DNA from: Microplitis mediator
Taxonomy: Eukaryota > Arthropoda > Insecta > Hymenoptera > Braconidae
Assembly (NCBI RefSeq): GCF_029852145.1
Contig: NC_079977.1
Coordinates: forward strand, 4,239,879 to 4,303,878
Reading direction: 5' to 3'
Length of the DNA: 64,000 bases
The first letter of the stretch is position 1. Every line of letters starts with the position of its first letter. The position numbers were made by a program, and so were the translations under genes. The notes beneath the pieces were generated by a model. The model had not been told where the DNA came from, made no database searches, and was given only the letters and a program-made list of their open reading frames with translations. Positions 10,378-32,739 of the stretch are shown one piece after another.

Positions 10378-10477
10378 TACACTACTTGGGCAGTAAATAA
10401 AAAAGCCTTAGATCACATGTTTGTTGATTGCATGTAATCAGAGACCTTTCTTACTTTACTGCCCTAGGTGTGTAATA
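10378..10477. mobile_element. Short MITE, ~100 bp
   Basis: ACACTACTTGGGCAGTAAAT at the left faces TTACTTTACTGCCCTAGGTGT at the right as an imperfect inverted repeat. A related half-site, CTACTCGGGCAGTAAAG, occurs near 48601. Confidence 0.5.
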
Positions 10478-10534
10478 TACTCATGCATTGTACATTATTA
10501 TTGCTATTGAAATAATTTATTATCTTCCAATTTT

Positions 10535-10760
10535 CATAATTACAGTTGTAAGTTGTGCATTTGTTAAAATATCTGGAATAGAGGCAACAGACAATACATT
10601 GAAATTTATAATGAAAAATCCTGAGCTGCCAGGTCGTTTTAGAATTGAATTGACTAAAACTGAGCAAATGTTAATTAATCCTGACACGCCAATTACTTTT
10701 GCTCGAAGAGGACGTGGGGATGATCGTGATCATTGGAATAGTGAGGAGACTAAAAACTAG
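10535..10760 (+). CDS. Orphan terminal coding exon, unknown protein
   Basis: A pyrimidine-rich tract and acceptor (TTTTCATAATTACAG) precede an open stretch of 74 codons ending in TAG at 10758-10760. Entry is in phase 1: two bases complete a codon. The peptide runs VVSCAFVKISG and later KNPELPGRFRIELTKTEQML, ending in a basic/acidic tail, RRGRGDDRDHWNSEETKN. Codon use looks more gene-like than the surrounding DNA. An internal ATG (10610) could start a short version, but the acceptor suggests the last exon of a longer gene whose upstream exons are displaced by the transposons at 6.7-10.5 kb. I do not recognise the family. Confidence 0.4.
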
Positions 10761-11184
10761 GAGAGGTAGTACAAAAATTTTAAGCAAATTTTAAATTTGA
10801 ATATATATGTATATATTTCTTTTTGTACTTACACTACTTAAGTTCTATTTTATTTTTACAATTATTTAGTTTGTTTCGTAATTTAATAATTTTACATTGT
10901 ACTACAACTACAATAATCGAACAGATATTGCTCAATATCGAATGGGTTAACGAATACGTGCATGTGTGTTAATGATCATCATAAACGGTTTTGTTGAGTG
11001 GGCATGCGTCATAGTTTACTTTTTGAGGGAGAGGGAGCTTCCTTCCAAGAAATTTCCGCTCCTCCGTAGATTATCTGTCCGGGTTGATGTAGATTGACTG
11101 TATGTATTTTGACAAAAGTGTTTTCGAACTGTCTGAGCTCGAAAACAACGGGAAGTTTCAGAGCTTGCTAACAGGGTCGGCCAG
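10761..11184. other. Intergenic spacer, nothing recognised
   Basis: Convergent space between the plus-strand exon and the minus-strand gene. It is AT-rich, with a few less AT-rich words (for example near 11040-11100), but I see no motif or ORF that I can defend. Confidence 0.4.
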
Positions 11185-11867
11185 TTAACAGTTTTTCATT
11201 TTTTCTTCGACGTTATCCAAATCAGGCTCACTATTTTCGTTTAGTTTCTTACCATACTCTGCCAGATGATCTAGAATGTTTTCGAGTTCGGATTTTGTTG
11301 CGACAGAGAAATATTCATCAAATAAATCATAGTAAAGATCCCTCATGAATTCAAACCAATAATATTGAAGGCTCCCATTATCAAGATCCTTTTTGTCGTC
11401 AATTGCTGACGTCGTCGGCCTCAGTAGGTGTGCAAGCTTTAGTCGTTGAATTAATCCTTCTGTGAATTCTTCGACTTTTGGAACGTCTTTTGGATCGACT
11501 TTTTCGAAACTCATTTTAATAAATGGAATTAATTTATACTGGGAAACAATTCTTACGTTTAAAAAATATACTATCGGCGTCATCAATTGTCGAAGACTAA
11601 TCAAATACTTTGTAAGTTCTTCGGAGTCACTCTTTTCGATAGTACTACTCGACAATTCGTCACTATTTCTAGATTTTTTATTGGTAGATTCTCGTTCCAC
11701 CAAAAATTTGACTATTGCGACTTCCTCAACAGCTGAATATTTGTGTAAGAATTCCGAAATCGCCTGTATCAGACCGTATATTTTGTCTTTCATGTCTGGT
11801 GCGAATGGCTTACCATCTGGGTTCAAGTGTTCTGGTAGACCGCGTCTTCTGATTATCACTCTTAAAT
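11185..11867 (-). CDS. Exon 2 of the two-exon gene
   Basis: 227 codons including the stop, entered in phase 1 through an acceptor preceded by an ~18-base T-rich tract. This is the firmest part of the gene model. Confidence 0.6.
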
Positions 11868-13751
11868 CTGTAACAAAAAAAAAAAAAAAATAACAATACA
11901 ATTGAACATATGCTGTAATTCACGATATTTCATGAGTTACAAAATATACACCGTAGAAAAATTTTTGGTGTGAAAATGATCTCCGAGGACTTGATACGGT
12001 CTGCTCACCCGAGTCAAAAATAAAACTTGATTCAGGCTCGCTTCACCTTATTTTCTTTTGAAGCTATCGATTTGCCGTCGATTTTTCGCTAAGATTTCGA
12101 CTTTTTCGACTTGAATTAAATTTTTTTGAACTTTTTTCATCTTAGTTCAAACTTATTCGTAGTTTTTGATCTTAGTTTCTACTTATTCGTCTTTACTTCG
12201 AGCACGATAGTCATTCACCTTACTTTTGACTTGCTGAATCGAGTCGAAAAAAAAGTTATTCTAATTTACCTTGCGTTCGCCTCAATATACACTTATCCAA
12301 AAAATGATAGGAACAAGAAAATTTTATAAATTTTTGTGGTGATGTTTGGAAGGCTGTATTTTTGTGAAAAATGATCGTATCGAAAAAATAAAATAAGCGA
12401 ATTGAAGTTTTAAATCTCTAGTTTGAAGATCTTTCAGCAAAATAATTTTCTGAGCCACGATTTTTGCGGAATCATAAGAAATAGGTCGAGACAAAATTTT
12501 TCTAAATTTTTTAGTTTCGCTTTTTAGGTTTACGGGGCCGGAAAAAACTTTCGCCTTAATATATAAAAATTATTTCACCTTAAAAGTTTTGACTTTTTCG
12601 CCTTATAATTCAAGTCAAATAAGTCTAGACTAAGTCAATTTCGACTTGATTTAAACTTTTTCGTCTTAAATCGTGACTGAGTAAGCCAGTTAAGTCTGAA
12701 CCAAGGCAAAAACTCAATGTATTTCATATCTCCGTAAAAAAACTCGAGTTTGTCTTATGAAAAACGGCTCCAAATTTCTACTTGGTGAACCAAGTCTCAA
12801 ACAAGTTTTATTTTTGTCCTGGGCGGTGAAAATTGACGGTGTGGAATATTAAGCGGTTTACTTTTAACACGGTATGAGTGTTTTCTTTGATACCGTTTGG
12901 TGTTATCACCTAAAATATTGTCCGATTATGTAATTGGTAGTTAAAAATTATTAAATAATATATAGGTTACAGCGCTAGATAGTCAAATTGGATAACAAGT
13001 TGTATACAAATAGTCGTCAAAAACAGAAAAGCACGAAGTTGGCGGACATTTGACGAAAAATTCAAGAAAACTTTTGTAAAGTGAACTTTTGCTTAACAAA
13101 CTGTGCTATTAGGGCCTATTTAAGTGATCTCTTTGAGAAAGAATAGACAAAGTTTCTGCCAACTGAGCAACTGCAACAAAGATAGTACTGGTCGCCTACT
13201 CGTGAGTAACAAAGAAAATTGACCTGGCCCTTTTTAACAAGTTTCTCTATCTCTCTCAAGTAGGAGAACAATATATTCTATCCTTGTTGTACTTGCACAG
13301 TCCCTAAAAACGCCGACCACGTTTTTTTTTAAACATATAAAAATTTATGGGAAATAAGAACCTCCATTACTAGATTATAGAGTAATTTATTGAGCCTCGT
13401 TATTATTTTTCGTTTAAAATTTTCATTTGAACAACAAAGTTGGATTAATTTAAGAAAAATCTTATATTTTAGCTCAGATAGTTAACGAAATTAAAAAAAA
13501 TATTAATACAATTTACGATAGAACGAAATGTAAAAATAAATTACTATCATTCAGTGTAATTATAACTGAGGTATAGTAAAAAATACTATTGTACATTTAT
13601 ACAGGCACTCATCGATGTAAAAGGATAGACTTTAACTCAATATTTGACTTATCAATGTATAAATAATGAATAAATGTTTCTACTTACTGGTCGAATTCCT
13701 GGCATAGTTATATAGTATCACCTTATCCGTAACCCTTCTTTGATGTGCCAT
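11185..13751 (-). CDS. Probable two-exon gene, 248 aa, unknown function
   Basis: I join 13688-13751 to 11185-11867. Exon 1 starts ATG at 13751, encodes MAHQRRVTDKVILYNYARNS plus T, and ends ACC A|GTAAGTA. Exon 2 begins after a long pyrimidine tract with TTACAG|AT. One leftover base plus two gives AAT, so the phase matches. Exon 2 continues LRVIIRRRGLPEHLNPDGKP and ends in an acidic helical tail. The product is hydrophilic and mostly helical, with a basic patch (IIRRRG) and no signal peptide or membrane segment. The S/D/E-rich stretch at residues ~95-115 looks disordered. I recognise no family. The open frame with good codon use and matching splice signals supports a real gene; the exon 1 assignment is less certain than exon 2. 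Confidence 0.45.
11950..12840. repeat. Self-complementary word array (AAGTCGA / TCGACTT)
   Basis: Within the intron of the two-exon gene. Words such as CGACTTGAATTAAA, ACTCGAGT, AAGTCAAA, TTCGACTT and AACAAGTTTTATTTTTG recur in both orientations. The ends TAAAACTTGATTCAGG and CAAACAAGTTTTATTTTTG face each other. Boundaries are approximate. Confidence 0.5.
12841..13687. other. Remaining intron sequence
   Basis: AT-rich. A moderately complex patch at 13010-13320 has no ORF. No element ends recognised. Confidence 0.35.
13688..13751 (-). CDS. Candidate exon 1 of the two-exon gene
   Basis: 21 codons from ATG to a consensus donor (A|GTAAGTA), in matching phase with exon 2. It lies 1.8 kb upstream, across an intron filled by a repeat array. 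Confidence 0.4.
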
Positions 13752-13829
13752 TATTAAATATATATGAAAGAATTTGATAAAAAAATTCAACGCCGTTAGA
13801 ACTTGTTCACACACTAATGAGGATGGAGT

Positions 13830-14473
13830 CTTTTTTTTTTTATCCTTTAGGCTATCGTCCCGATTGAGTCACGTGTCAGTTACCAGGCGGTGATCACTCA
13901 ATACTTATGTAAAGGACTCAATTTTGTCAGCCGGCTTAGCTTTTCCAAGGTTACGAGAATAGTTACTATTCTAGTGACCTCGAGTTTTTCCATACCAACG
14001 GAGTAGAGGGAGACTAAAGATGGGCAATGGGATTTGTTTTGACAAACTCCTCCGCTTGAGAGCAGCATAACCGCGAATTTGGTAGCTGTGCACTTTTGGA
14101 TTTTCCAAATTTTTCATTAATATTATTATTCATGTTGATAACTGTAATGATTAATTACAATTTAAAAGTTTTATTGAGCATTATGTTGATCAATAACAAT
14201 TACTATTATTATTTCTGTTGTCATTATTATTTTTTACATTACAATTATTGTTTATGTAAAAAGATAAGTATTTATTTTACCGCTATAAGCACTAGAAAAA
14301 TCGGGATACTGGCGCATGTGACAAACCGTAAATTTGACGTTTAAAATGATATAAAATAAACACAGGCTTATAACGAGTAGTCGAGATCAAAACTAAACGC
14401 ACGGTAGTGGGAAACTGAAATTTCAGAAAAATTTACCGTCCCTTAGACCAGGCTTATGATGGGTAGTTGACTG
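13830..14473. mobile_element. Partial copy of the CAGTTGACTACCCGTCATAAGCC family
   Basis: The right end at 14473 reads (minus) CAGTCAACTACCCATCATAAG. The internal sequence from ~14100 matches the elements at 32740-34157 and 43399-45325, including ATCGGGATACTGGCGCATGT. The left part (13830-14095) is unrelated GC-richer sequence with ATCGTCCCGATTGAGTCACG. The copy is truncated. Confidence 0.65.
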
Positions 14474-14497
14474 TATATGAAAAATAAAATTCATTTT

Positions 14498-14503
14498 TTT
14501 ATT
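14498..14503 (-). promoter_or_regulatory. Candidate poly(A) signal of the USF3-like gene
   Basis: AATAAA on the minus strand, ~95 bases downstream of the TAA stop at 14598-14600. Confidence 0.45.
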
Positions 14504-14597
14504 AAATTAATTTATGAAATATATGTACATATTTAAACACGTAATATTATATATAATAAATTAATTATAATACAATTTTTTAATTAATTATAGTTCG

Positions 14598-26093
<11,496 letters not shown>

Positions 26094-26560
26094 AATTTAA
26101 TAATTAATTAATCATTTAATAACAAACAATCCTGCGACTAATAATATTGCCATTTTTTTATTACATGTCATATATAACAAAGTAAATAATTTAATAAATT
26201 CTTATGTCATTTTTTATTATGAGTATTAAAGTAGTAAAAAACATTTCACTTTTTTAATCTTTAAAATATAAAATTCTTTTAAATTATACTTTATTATAAA
26301 GTAATCCATGTGTACTTTAATATTAGTGTACTAATTATAGTTAGTTAATTAATTAACTATTAATTAGTTAATATTTATTATTATAAACCACTATCGAACG
26401 AGTTTTTTTTATAACAGATTACATCTGACAATGTGCGAGCGCTGGCGCCACATCGTGACACTTTGACGCACTTTCATTTTTTTTAAATTTTCCCGCTAAA
26501 AATTTGATTTTGTTTGTCAGAAAAGTGAGCGCTTACTATAATGATCTTTAGAAAAATGAA
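26094..26560 (-). promoter_or_regulatory. Candidate 5' UTR/promoter of the USF3-like gene
   Basis: The sequence upstream of the ATG is AT-rich up to ~26400, then has an island, GTGCGAGCGCTGGCGCCAC (26434-26452), unlike its neighbours. I infer this as the promoter-proximal patch. No TATA box or defined start site is visible. Confidence 0.25.
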
Positions 26561-27706
26561 CTTATTTGATTAAAATTCGAATTTTTGTTAATGAAATTTA
26601 AAATTTTTGAAAATTTTAAGTCCGGAATTTGAAATTTTACCAAAAATCACATGAATTTTTTAAATAAAGATAAGAAATTTATAAATTTTTTTAATTTTAT
26701 TAACATTTGAATGTTCAGTTAAAATTATATACATATATATTTTTAAATTCTAAGTATATATTTTTTTATCACAAAATTAAAAAAAAAATTTTATCGATTT
26801 AAATATGGCGGCATTCAAGAGCTCATTGAAATTTAGATTTTATTGGTTTTTAAGGTCAATAGGTCGAGGTATTTCTAAAAATATATTCAAAAATAAATAT
26901 ATTTTACCCACATAATCCACAAAATATTTCATTTTTATAAAATTCCCCATTAAAAAGTCAATTATGCAAAAGTACTGTCAATTTTTTTTTTTTTTTTTGG
27001 CAAATTTTGATAATTTTCATGTGACAAATAAATAAAATTAATGAAAATTTTCCATAAAAAAGATTTTTGTTATGGCCAAAAATTATTTAAATTCAAAATT
27101 TCAAAAATAAGCTTTCGGATTTAAAAAGCGAAAAGTTTTAAAACTGACCTACAAAATTTATCTTTTTTTTTAAATTGATGAGCTCATATATGAGCTTATA
27201 TTTAACTGAGAGTATGGTGATAATTAATCACTTTTAAAAGTTATTTAAATAATTCATATTTTTTTTCTATGACATATATTTATAAAGTACTCGAAACTCG
27301 CAGAAAAAAAGATTAACGAGTAACTCTTGAAAGCAATTCATAATTTTAAATTATTTTATGATGTCATAAGAAAGATGACGTATATTTAATCATCAATGGG
27401 TGAAGAAATGAATTTTAATATGAGTAATTAACTAATTAATTAGTCTACGGCGCCATTTCTATTATAAAATATATTTAAAACGTATTATGTTTTCTAATTT
27501 TATAAATTGTTATTTTAAATCGCATTTAATTTATTGGCAAGGATCCGAGGTGAAATATTTTCACACTTTACACATATATATATATATATATATGTATTCA
27601 AAATTCGCACATTAAAATAACTTGAACGTTTTCAATGTCATTACATTTTTTTCATTATAATTAACATAAATTTTCTTATTAATTCAAAAAAAGAAAAAAA
27701 CGAGGA
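26561..27706. other. AT-rich intergenic DNA, nothing recognised
   Basis: No open frame, repeat boundary or RNA gene found. It has short poly-A/T runs and a (TA)n tract at ~27574-27592. Confidence 0.4.
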
Positions 27707-29007
27707 TACGGAGAGAAATTTACGGTAAAAATTACACTATGGTAATAATTACCATAATATTATAGCATATTATGGTATTATTATGGTAATCGTTACCATT
27801 CTTTATAGTAATTATTACCATAGTGTATGGTGACCATTATTATGATATATGGTAACAGTTACCGTAGTGTATATATACTATGGTAATAATTATCATGATA
27901 TTATAGTAATTATTACTATAATACTGCAGTAATCCTTACCATTACTGATGGTAATTATTACCATAGTGTATGGTAACCATTATCATAGTGTATGGTAACC
28001 ATTACCATGATATATGGTAACCATTACTAAAGTGTATATACACTATGGTAATAACTACCATAATATTATAGTAACCATTACTATAATACTGCAGCAATCG
28101 TTACCATTCTTTATAATAATTATTACCAGAGAGTATGGTAACCATTACCATGACGTATGGTAACCATTACTATAGTTTATGTATACTATGGTAATAATTA
28201 CCATGGTACTATACTAACTATTACTATAATACTGCAGTAATCGTTACCATTCTTTATAGTAATTACTACCATAGTGTATGGTGACCATTATTACGATATA
28301 TGGTAACCGTTACCGTAATGCATATACACTATGGTAATAATTACCGTAATGCTGCAGTAATCGTTACCATTCTTTACAGTAATTATTACCATAGTATATG
28401 GTGACCATTATTATGATATATGGTAACCGTTACCATAGTATATATACACTAAGGTAATAATTACCACATACACTATGGTAATAATTACCATAATGCTACA
28501 GTAATCGTTACCATTTTTTACAGTAATTATTACCATAATGTATGGTAACCATTACCATAATATATATGGTAACCATTACTATAGTGTATATACACTGTGG
28601 TAATAATTACCACAAACACCATGGTAATAATTACCATAATATTATAATAATCGTTACCATATAGCATAGTACCCATGATATACGGTAACGCTTACCATAA
28701 TAATATGAGATCAGTTTCCATGATGTATAGGACATTCCCATACGCACCTAGTAAATGTTATTATTCAAATATATCATCTATTCCTCCATGATTATGGTTA
28801 CTATTCCCATGAGTATGGTAATCATTACCATCATTCATTTACACACGATAGAAACTACTACCATAATTACAGAAATCGTTCCCACAGTCTCGAAAACTTT
28901 TTCCAAAACTATGGGCGTATCGTCCATCAGTAATTATTACCATAACCTTATAGGTCGATATTTTATAAACGTACTGCGAACGGTAACCATAATTTTTTCT
29001 CCGTGTA
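27707..29007. mobile_element. TIR element made of ATGGTAATAATTACCAT words
   Basis: Left end TACGGAGAGAAATTTACGG; right end CCATAATTTTTTCTCCGTGTA. Between them are dozens of variants of ATGGTAATAATTACCAT, GGTAACCATTACC and GTGTATATACACTATGG. Nearly every base belongs to a palindromic word. ~1.3 kb, no coding capacity. Confidence 0.85.
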
Positions 29008-30195
29008 ATTAAATTAATTATTTATTAATCTAAAAGCAGTAAATAACTTTTTTTACACAATTTTTTCTAGTATAAAAAGTACATTATTTCCATGCAGTGT
29101 ATGAATTTTTATAGCAACCCGACAATATCATAAATCATATCGTCCTAGTTTTTTAAAATTGCAGTACTATCAATTGATAGGTAGAGTTGAAGTTGTAGAT
29201 AAGGGATGTATATGTTCATCAATGTCAGAGTGAATAGAGAGGGTACAATATATATGTATATATAAATATATGTACTCTCAGTTGTGATATTGATTTTACA
29301 CTGGGAAATTGCCGCACCTTCTCTACCTCTTTACCTCGTGTTTACTTAGAGGATAATAAAATTATAAAAATTAAATTAATTATTATTGAGACTAAAAAAA
29401 AAAATTTATTTTAAAAATTCAAATTTTTTTATAAAATTTCTCAACTCTATTAACAGAGAAACGATTAATTTTAACGACATGGATATAACAAATTTTTTTA
29501 TGAAAAATTTAATTACTTATATGTATATATATATAGAGATAAGTTTGAATAAAATGAAACATTTACTGATAAGTATAAATTTTTTTTTGAGCGTAATGTC
29601 AAAATTTAGTGTATTAATTTAATGTATATTAGTTTATTAAATGTATAAGTACTTAATGTATGTCTTAATCTGTAGGTTGGTTAATTGAACGTTTGATTTA
29701 TTATATATTTATCACAGTGATAAATCTTTAATATTTAATTTTTCAGGTCAAAAAGACCTTGAAGCGATCCATTGAAAGCAGGTGGTATCTTTAATGGGTA
29801 ATCTCATTGCTAGATATTTTTATTGAGAAAGTGAACAAAAATATATATTTATATCTGGTATACATTGAACTCATTTAAAAGTAATTTCTAGTCTGATAAA
29901 GCGAACTGATGTACTAGTGAGATATTAACGCGGGTTCTATTATATTGGGCTGCAGATGACGTAGTTGTGTATACTTTGGTTCGAAATATAAGCGATAAAA
30001 AATTTATATATAATTTTGGGTGAATATCAAATCATTACTTTTAATATCAGGGGTTTGAATTTATCAAAATATATTTATTTATATAAATTTTCAAATTAAA
30101 ATTTCTAAATACCAAAAATTTTATTTGCCTGCAGGCCATGGTATAGTTTTTCCCTGTAACTGATATATATATATATATATATGAGATTGTATATA
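29008..30195. other. Intergenic DNA, one weak exon-like patch
   Basis: 29747-29799 has an acceptor-like TTAATTTTTCAG and a donor-like GG|GTAATC around a less AT-rich 53-bp stretch, but no usable frame. The rest is AT-rich. Confidence 0.3.
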
Positions 30196-30672
30196 TAGAT
30201 TAGGGTGACCTAAGAAACCCGATTTTTTTTATTTTCGAGTCTCATATGAAGATTTGTTGGTTTTATATTTTTTCAGAACCTTCTCCAAAAATCAGTTCGA
30301 TAAAAAATTGTTACGAGGTCGCTCACAAATTTTGAAAATTATAAAAATGATTGAAATTTGAATTTTTTTTCCTAATTTTTTTCTTACTTATGGCAGCAGT
30401 TGATTATTTCTGTAAAATAATGAATTTGCTGAAAATTTAAATATTTAAACCTCGCTCGAGAATTTTGAATACTTCCGAGTGCTGTCTTTTGGACGTTTTT
30501 GAGTGGCCCTTGAATATTAATATTAAAGAATGCCAATTTTTACCATCAATTTATATTATTATATAATATTATATTATATTATAATGAATGAAAATAGAAG
30601 CCGCGACAGAAAAATTTTTATACGAGACAAAAAAAAAAATAATAGTCGGTTTTTTTGGGCAACCCTAATATA
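30196..30672. mobile_element. Degenerate fold-back element (TTAGGGTG family)
   Basis: Left end ATTAGGGTGACC; right end GGCAACCCTAATA. Internal words match the arms of 2819-3711 (GAACCTTCTCCAAAAATCAG, AAATTTAAATATTTAAAC), so it is an older or deleted relative. Confidence 0.65.
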
Positions 30673-30949
30673 GATATATATATTTATATGTTTGATACAC
30701 GCCCTATCGTTAGATATAGTGGGTGAAAATCTTGCCAATCACGTTTCGCGAATACGAGAGGGAGTTTTCACAGCATCCCTTGTGTTTATTTGATACTGAT
30801 ACTGCGCAAATGCTTCTCATCTTGTTCACGACAAAAAATAAAATGGCGTGAAAATTAATCGTTGAAATCACTGCTTCAAAATCTCGATCTCCGTTTTTAT
30901 TAAAAAGAAACCGTCTAATACGAGTTTTGTAAATTATACAGGAGCCAAA

Positions 30950-31500
30950 AAACAGTACAAAAGCAAGTTTTTCAACTTAAACAAAAAAAATTGTAATTTT
31001 TGAGAGTTTCATCTCATATAACAATCTTTTTCAATTCTTGAGCAAGTCTGCTATCAAGATCGATAGGTGCTGCAGATACTTGTGACCAGATTTAAACTGC
31101 AAGCCTTATACAAGACATTCGTGCCAGATTATAACTCAATTCTGGAGAAAGACTATCGTTGAAATTAGTTGCGCATGGTTTGCTCAAGATCTGCTCAAGG
31201 TTCAAAACTGACCTTGAGCCTTGAGCAGATCTTAAGCAAGCCATGCGTAAGTATCTACTGTAAGTTACTGGTGCAAGAAATGCGTCAGACACTTTTCATT
31301 GAACGTGTTCAAGATATCTTTAATATTCTCGCATACGATACCATGAGCAAGACATACACAAATCTTGACATAAGTTTCTTGATACATGATCTTGCGAAAG
31401 ACACATACGTAGAAACAGACACTAGCAGCTAGGGGTCTTGCTCAAGATACTTACCTCAGAATCTTGCTCAAACACGTGTTACTAAGGTCAATTCCTTACA
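30950..31500. repeat. Self-complementary CTTGCTCAAGATC array
   Basis: Words TTGCTCAAGATC, CCTTGAGCAGATCTTAAG, GAGCAAGTCT and TTGAACGTGTTCAAGATATC recur in both orientations. GGTTTGCTCAAGATCTGCTC at 31178 faces CTTGAGCAGATCTTAAGCAA at ~31221. The two open frames here are by-products. Confidence 0.6.
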
Positions 31501-32119
31501 CCTTTTTGTTGGATCCCAAGTGACAATTTGTCTTCATGAAACCAATTGTCAACTTAAATTCAACAATACGTCAAAAATATTTTTTTTCATGTCGCTTATG
31601 TCAAATTAAGCGGTTTTCGTGTGACAGATTTTAAACTTAAAAATTTGAAAAAAGCTGTAAACTAAACATAAAAAATGTGTATTACGACAGTTGCCAACAG
31701 GAAATTGGAGACCGCGATTTTTTAAAAAATGTGAAATTAGACGGTTGTTTTTATTGAAAACGAAAATGTTTTACTTTAATGTTACAAAAATTAATATAAA
31801 TGATTGATATATCATTGGATCAAACAATTTAGATATTCAATTATCTTTAATTGTTGTAACATGCACTGTTAAATCCAAGTGTTTTACAAGTGATTTAATT
31901 AAAAACACTTAAACGTTTAACTCCTATTTAAATATATACATATATATATGTGTATATATTGTATAGTGATATTATTAATACTCATAACCGTTTGAAAGTT
32001 ACTACAATGTATTTAAATGAAATAAAAGTTTGCGTGCTTTCAAATTTAAATAATTGAATTTAAAAATAATTTATTAAAATCGGAAGTCATTTTTTTTAAT
32101 TAATTAGATTCCTATAAAT
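31501..32119. other. AT-rich DNA, nothing recognised
   Basis: GGATCCCAAGTGACAATTTG and ACCAATTGTCAACTTAAATTC at ~31512-31560 form a weak palindrome. No gene-like signal. Confidence 0.3.
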
Positions 32120-32256
32120 ACACAGAAAAAAAAAATTCTTAAAACAAGAAATTATCATTCGTCCCAAGGAATTTTTTACAGAGAATTAAAAGCAAAAATT
32201 TTTTTGTGGCAAGAAAAATTTTTTTGGACTGAGAACTTTTTCTTTCTGTAGGTGTA
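32120..32256. repeat. Short AAGAAATTTTTTCTTGG-type array
   Basis: CACAGAAAAAAAAAATTC at the left faces GAACTTTTTCTTTCTGTAG at the right, with AAGAAATTATC and CAAGAAAAATTTTTTTGG words inside. The same family is at 48215-48415, 52840-53040 and 63350-64000. Confidence 0.55.
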
Positions 32257-32454
32257 TATTATTAATAATTATATATTTTTATAACCTGGGTGAAAAATTT
32301 ATATAAAAATGAATTTTGATTCAAATTTAGAAAAAAAAAAACTTGAATGCGTAATAATTTTTTGAGCTTGTCAATTTGACATAAAATGTCCTTTATGTTT
32401 GAACATATATATATTACATATGTGTTATATTACATGTAAATATATATATATAAC

Positions 32455-32562
32455 CACAGAACCGCGAACAGAAGACTAATATGGCGAGACTGGTCGGTTG
32501 CAATTTAACTCCATGATGTTTCCCTCGGGAGTCTTATAACTTCTCCGCAAAACGACTGAAAG
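32455..32562 (+). other. Candidate 5' exon with splice donor
   Basis: A less AT-rich, non-repetitive patch downstream of a (TA)n run. It ends GACTGAAAG|GTAAATATT. It contains ATGGCGAGACTGGTCGGTTG, followed in frame by a stop after 11 codons. It could be an untranslated leader exon; no downstream partner was identified. Confidence 0.25.
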
Positions 32563-32739
32563 GTAAATATTATTTATGTATGTTACAAGTCGTGCTACTG
32601 CTAATGATATTTTCACATAAAAGATTGCCAATAAAAATTTTTTACAAACCAAATATAATAGTTAAATAAATTAAGTTATTTGTTTAAATAAATTATGAGC
32701 TGTAAAAATTAGTTGATTTTATTGGATCAATCTAATATA

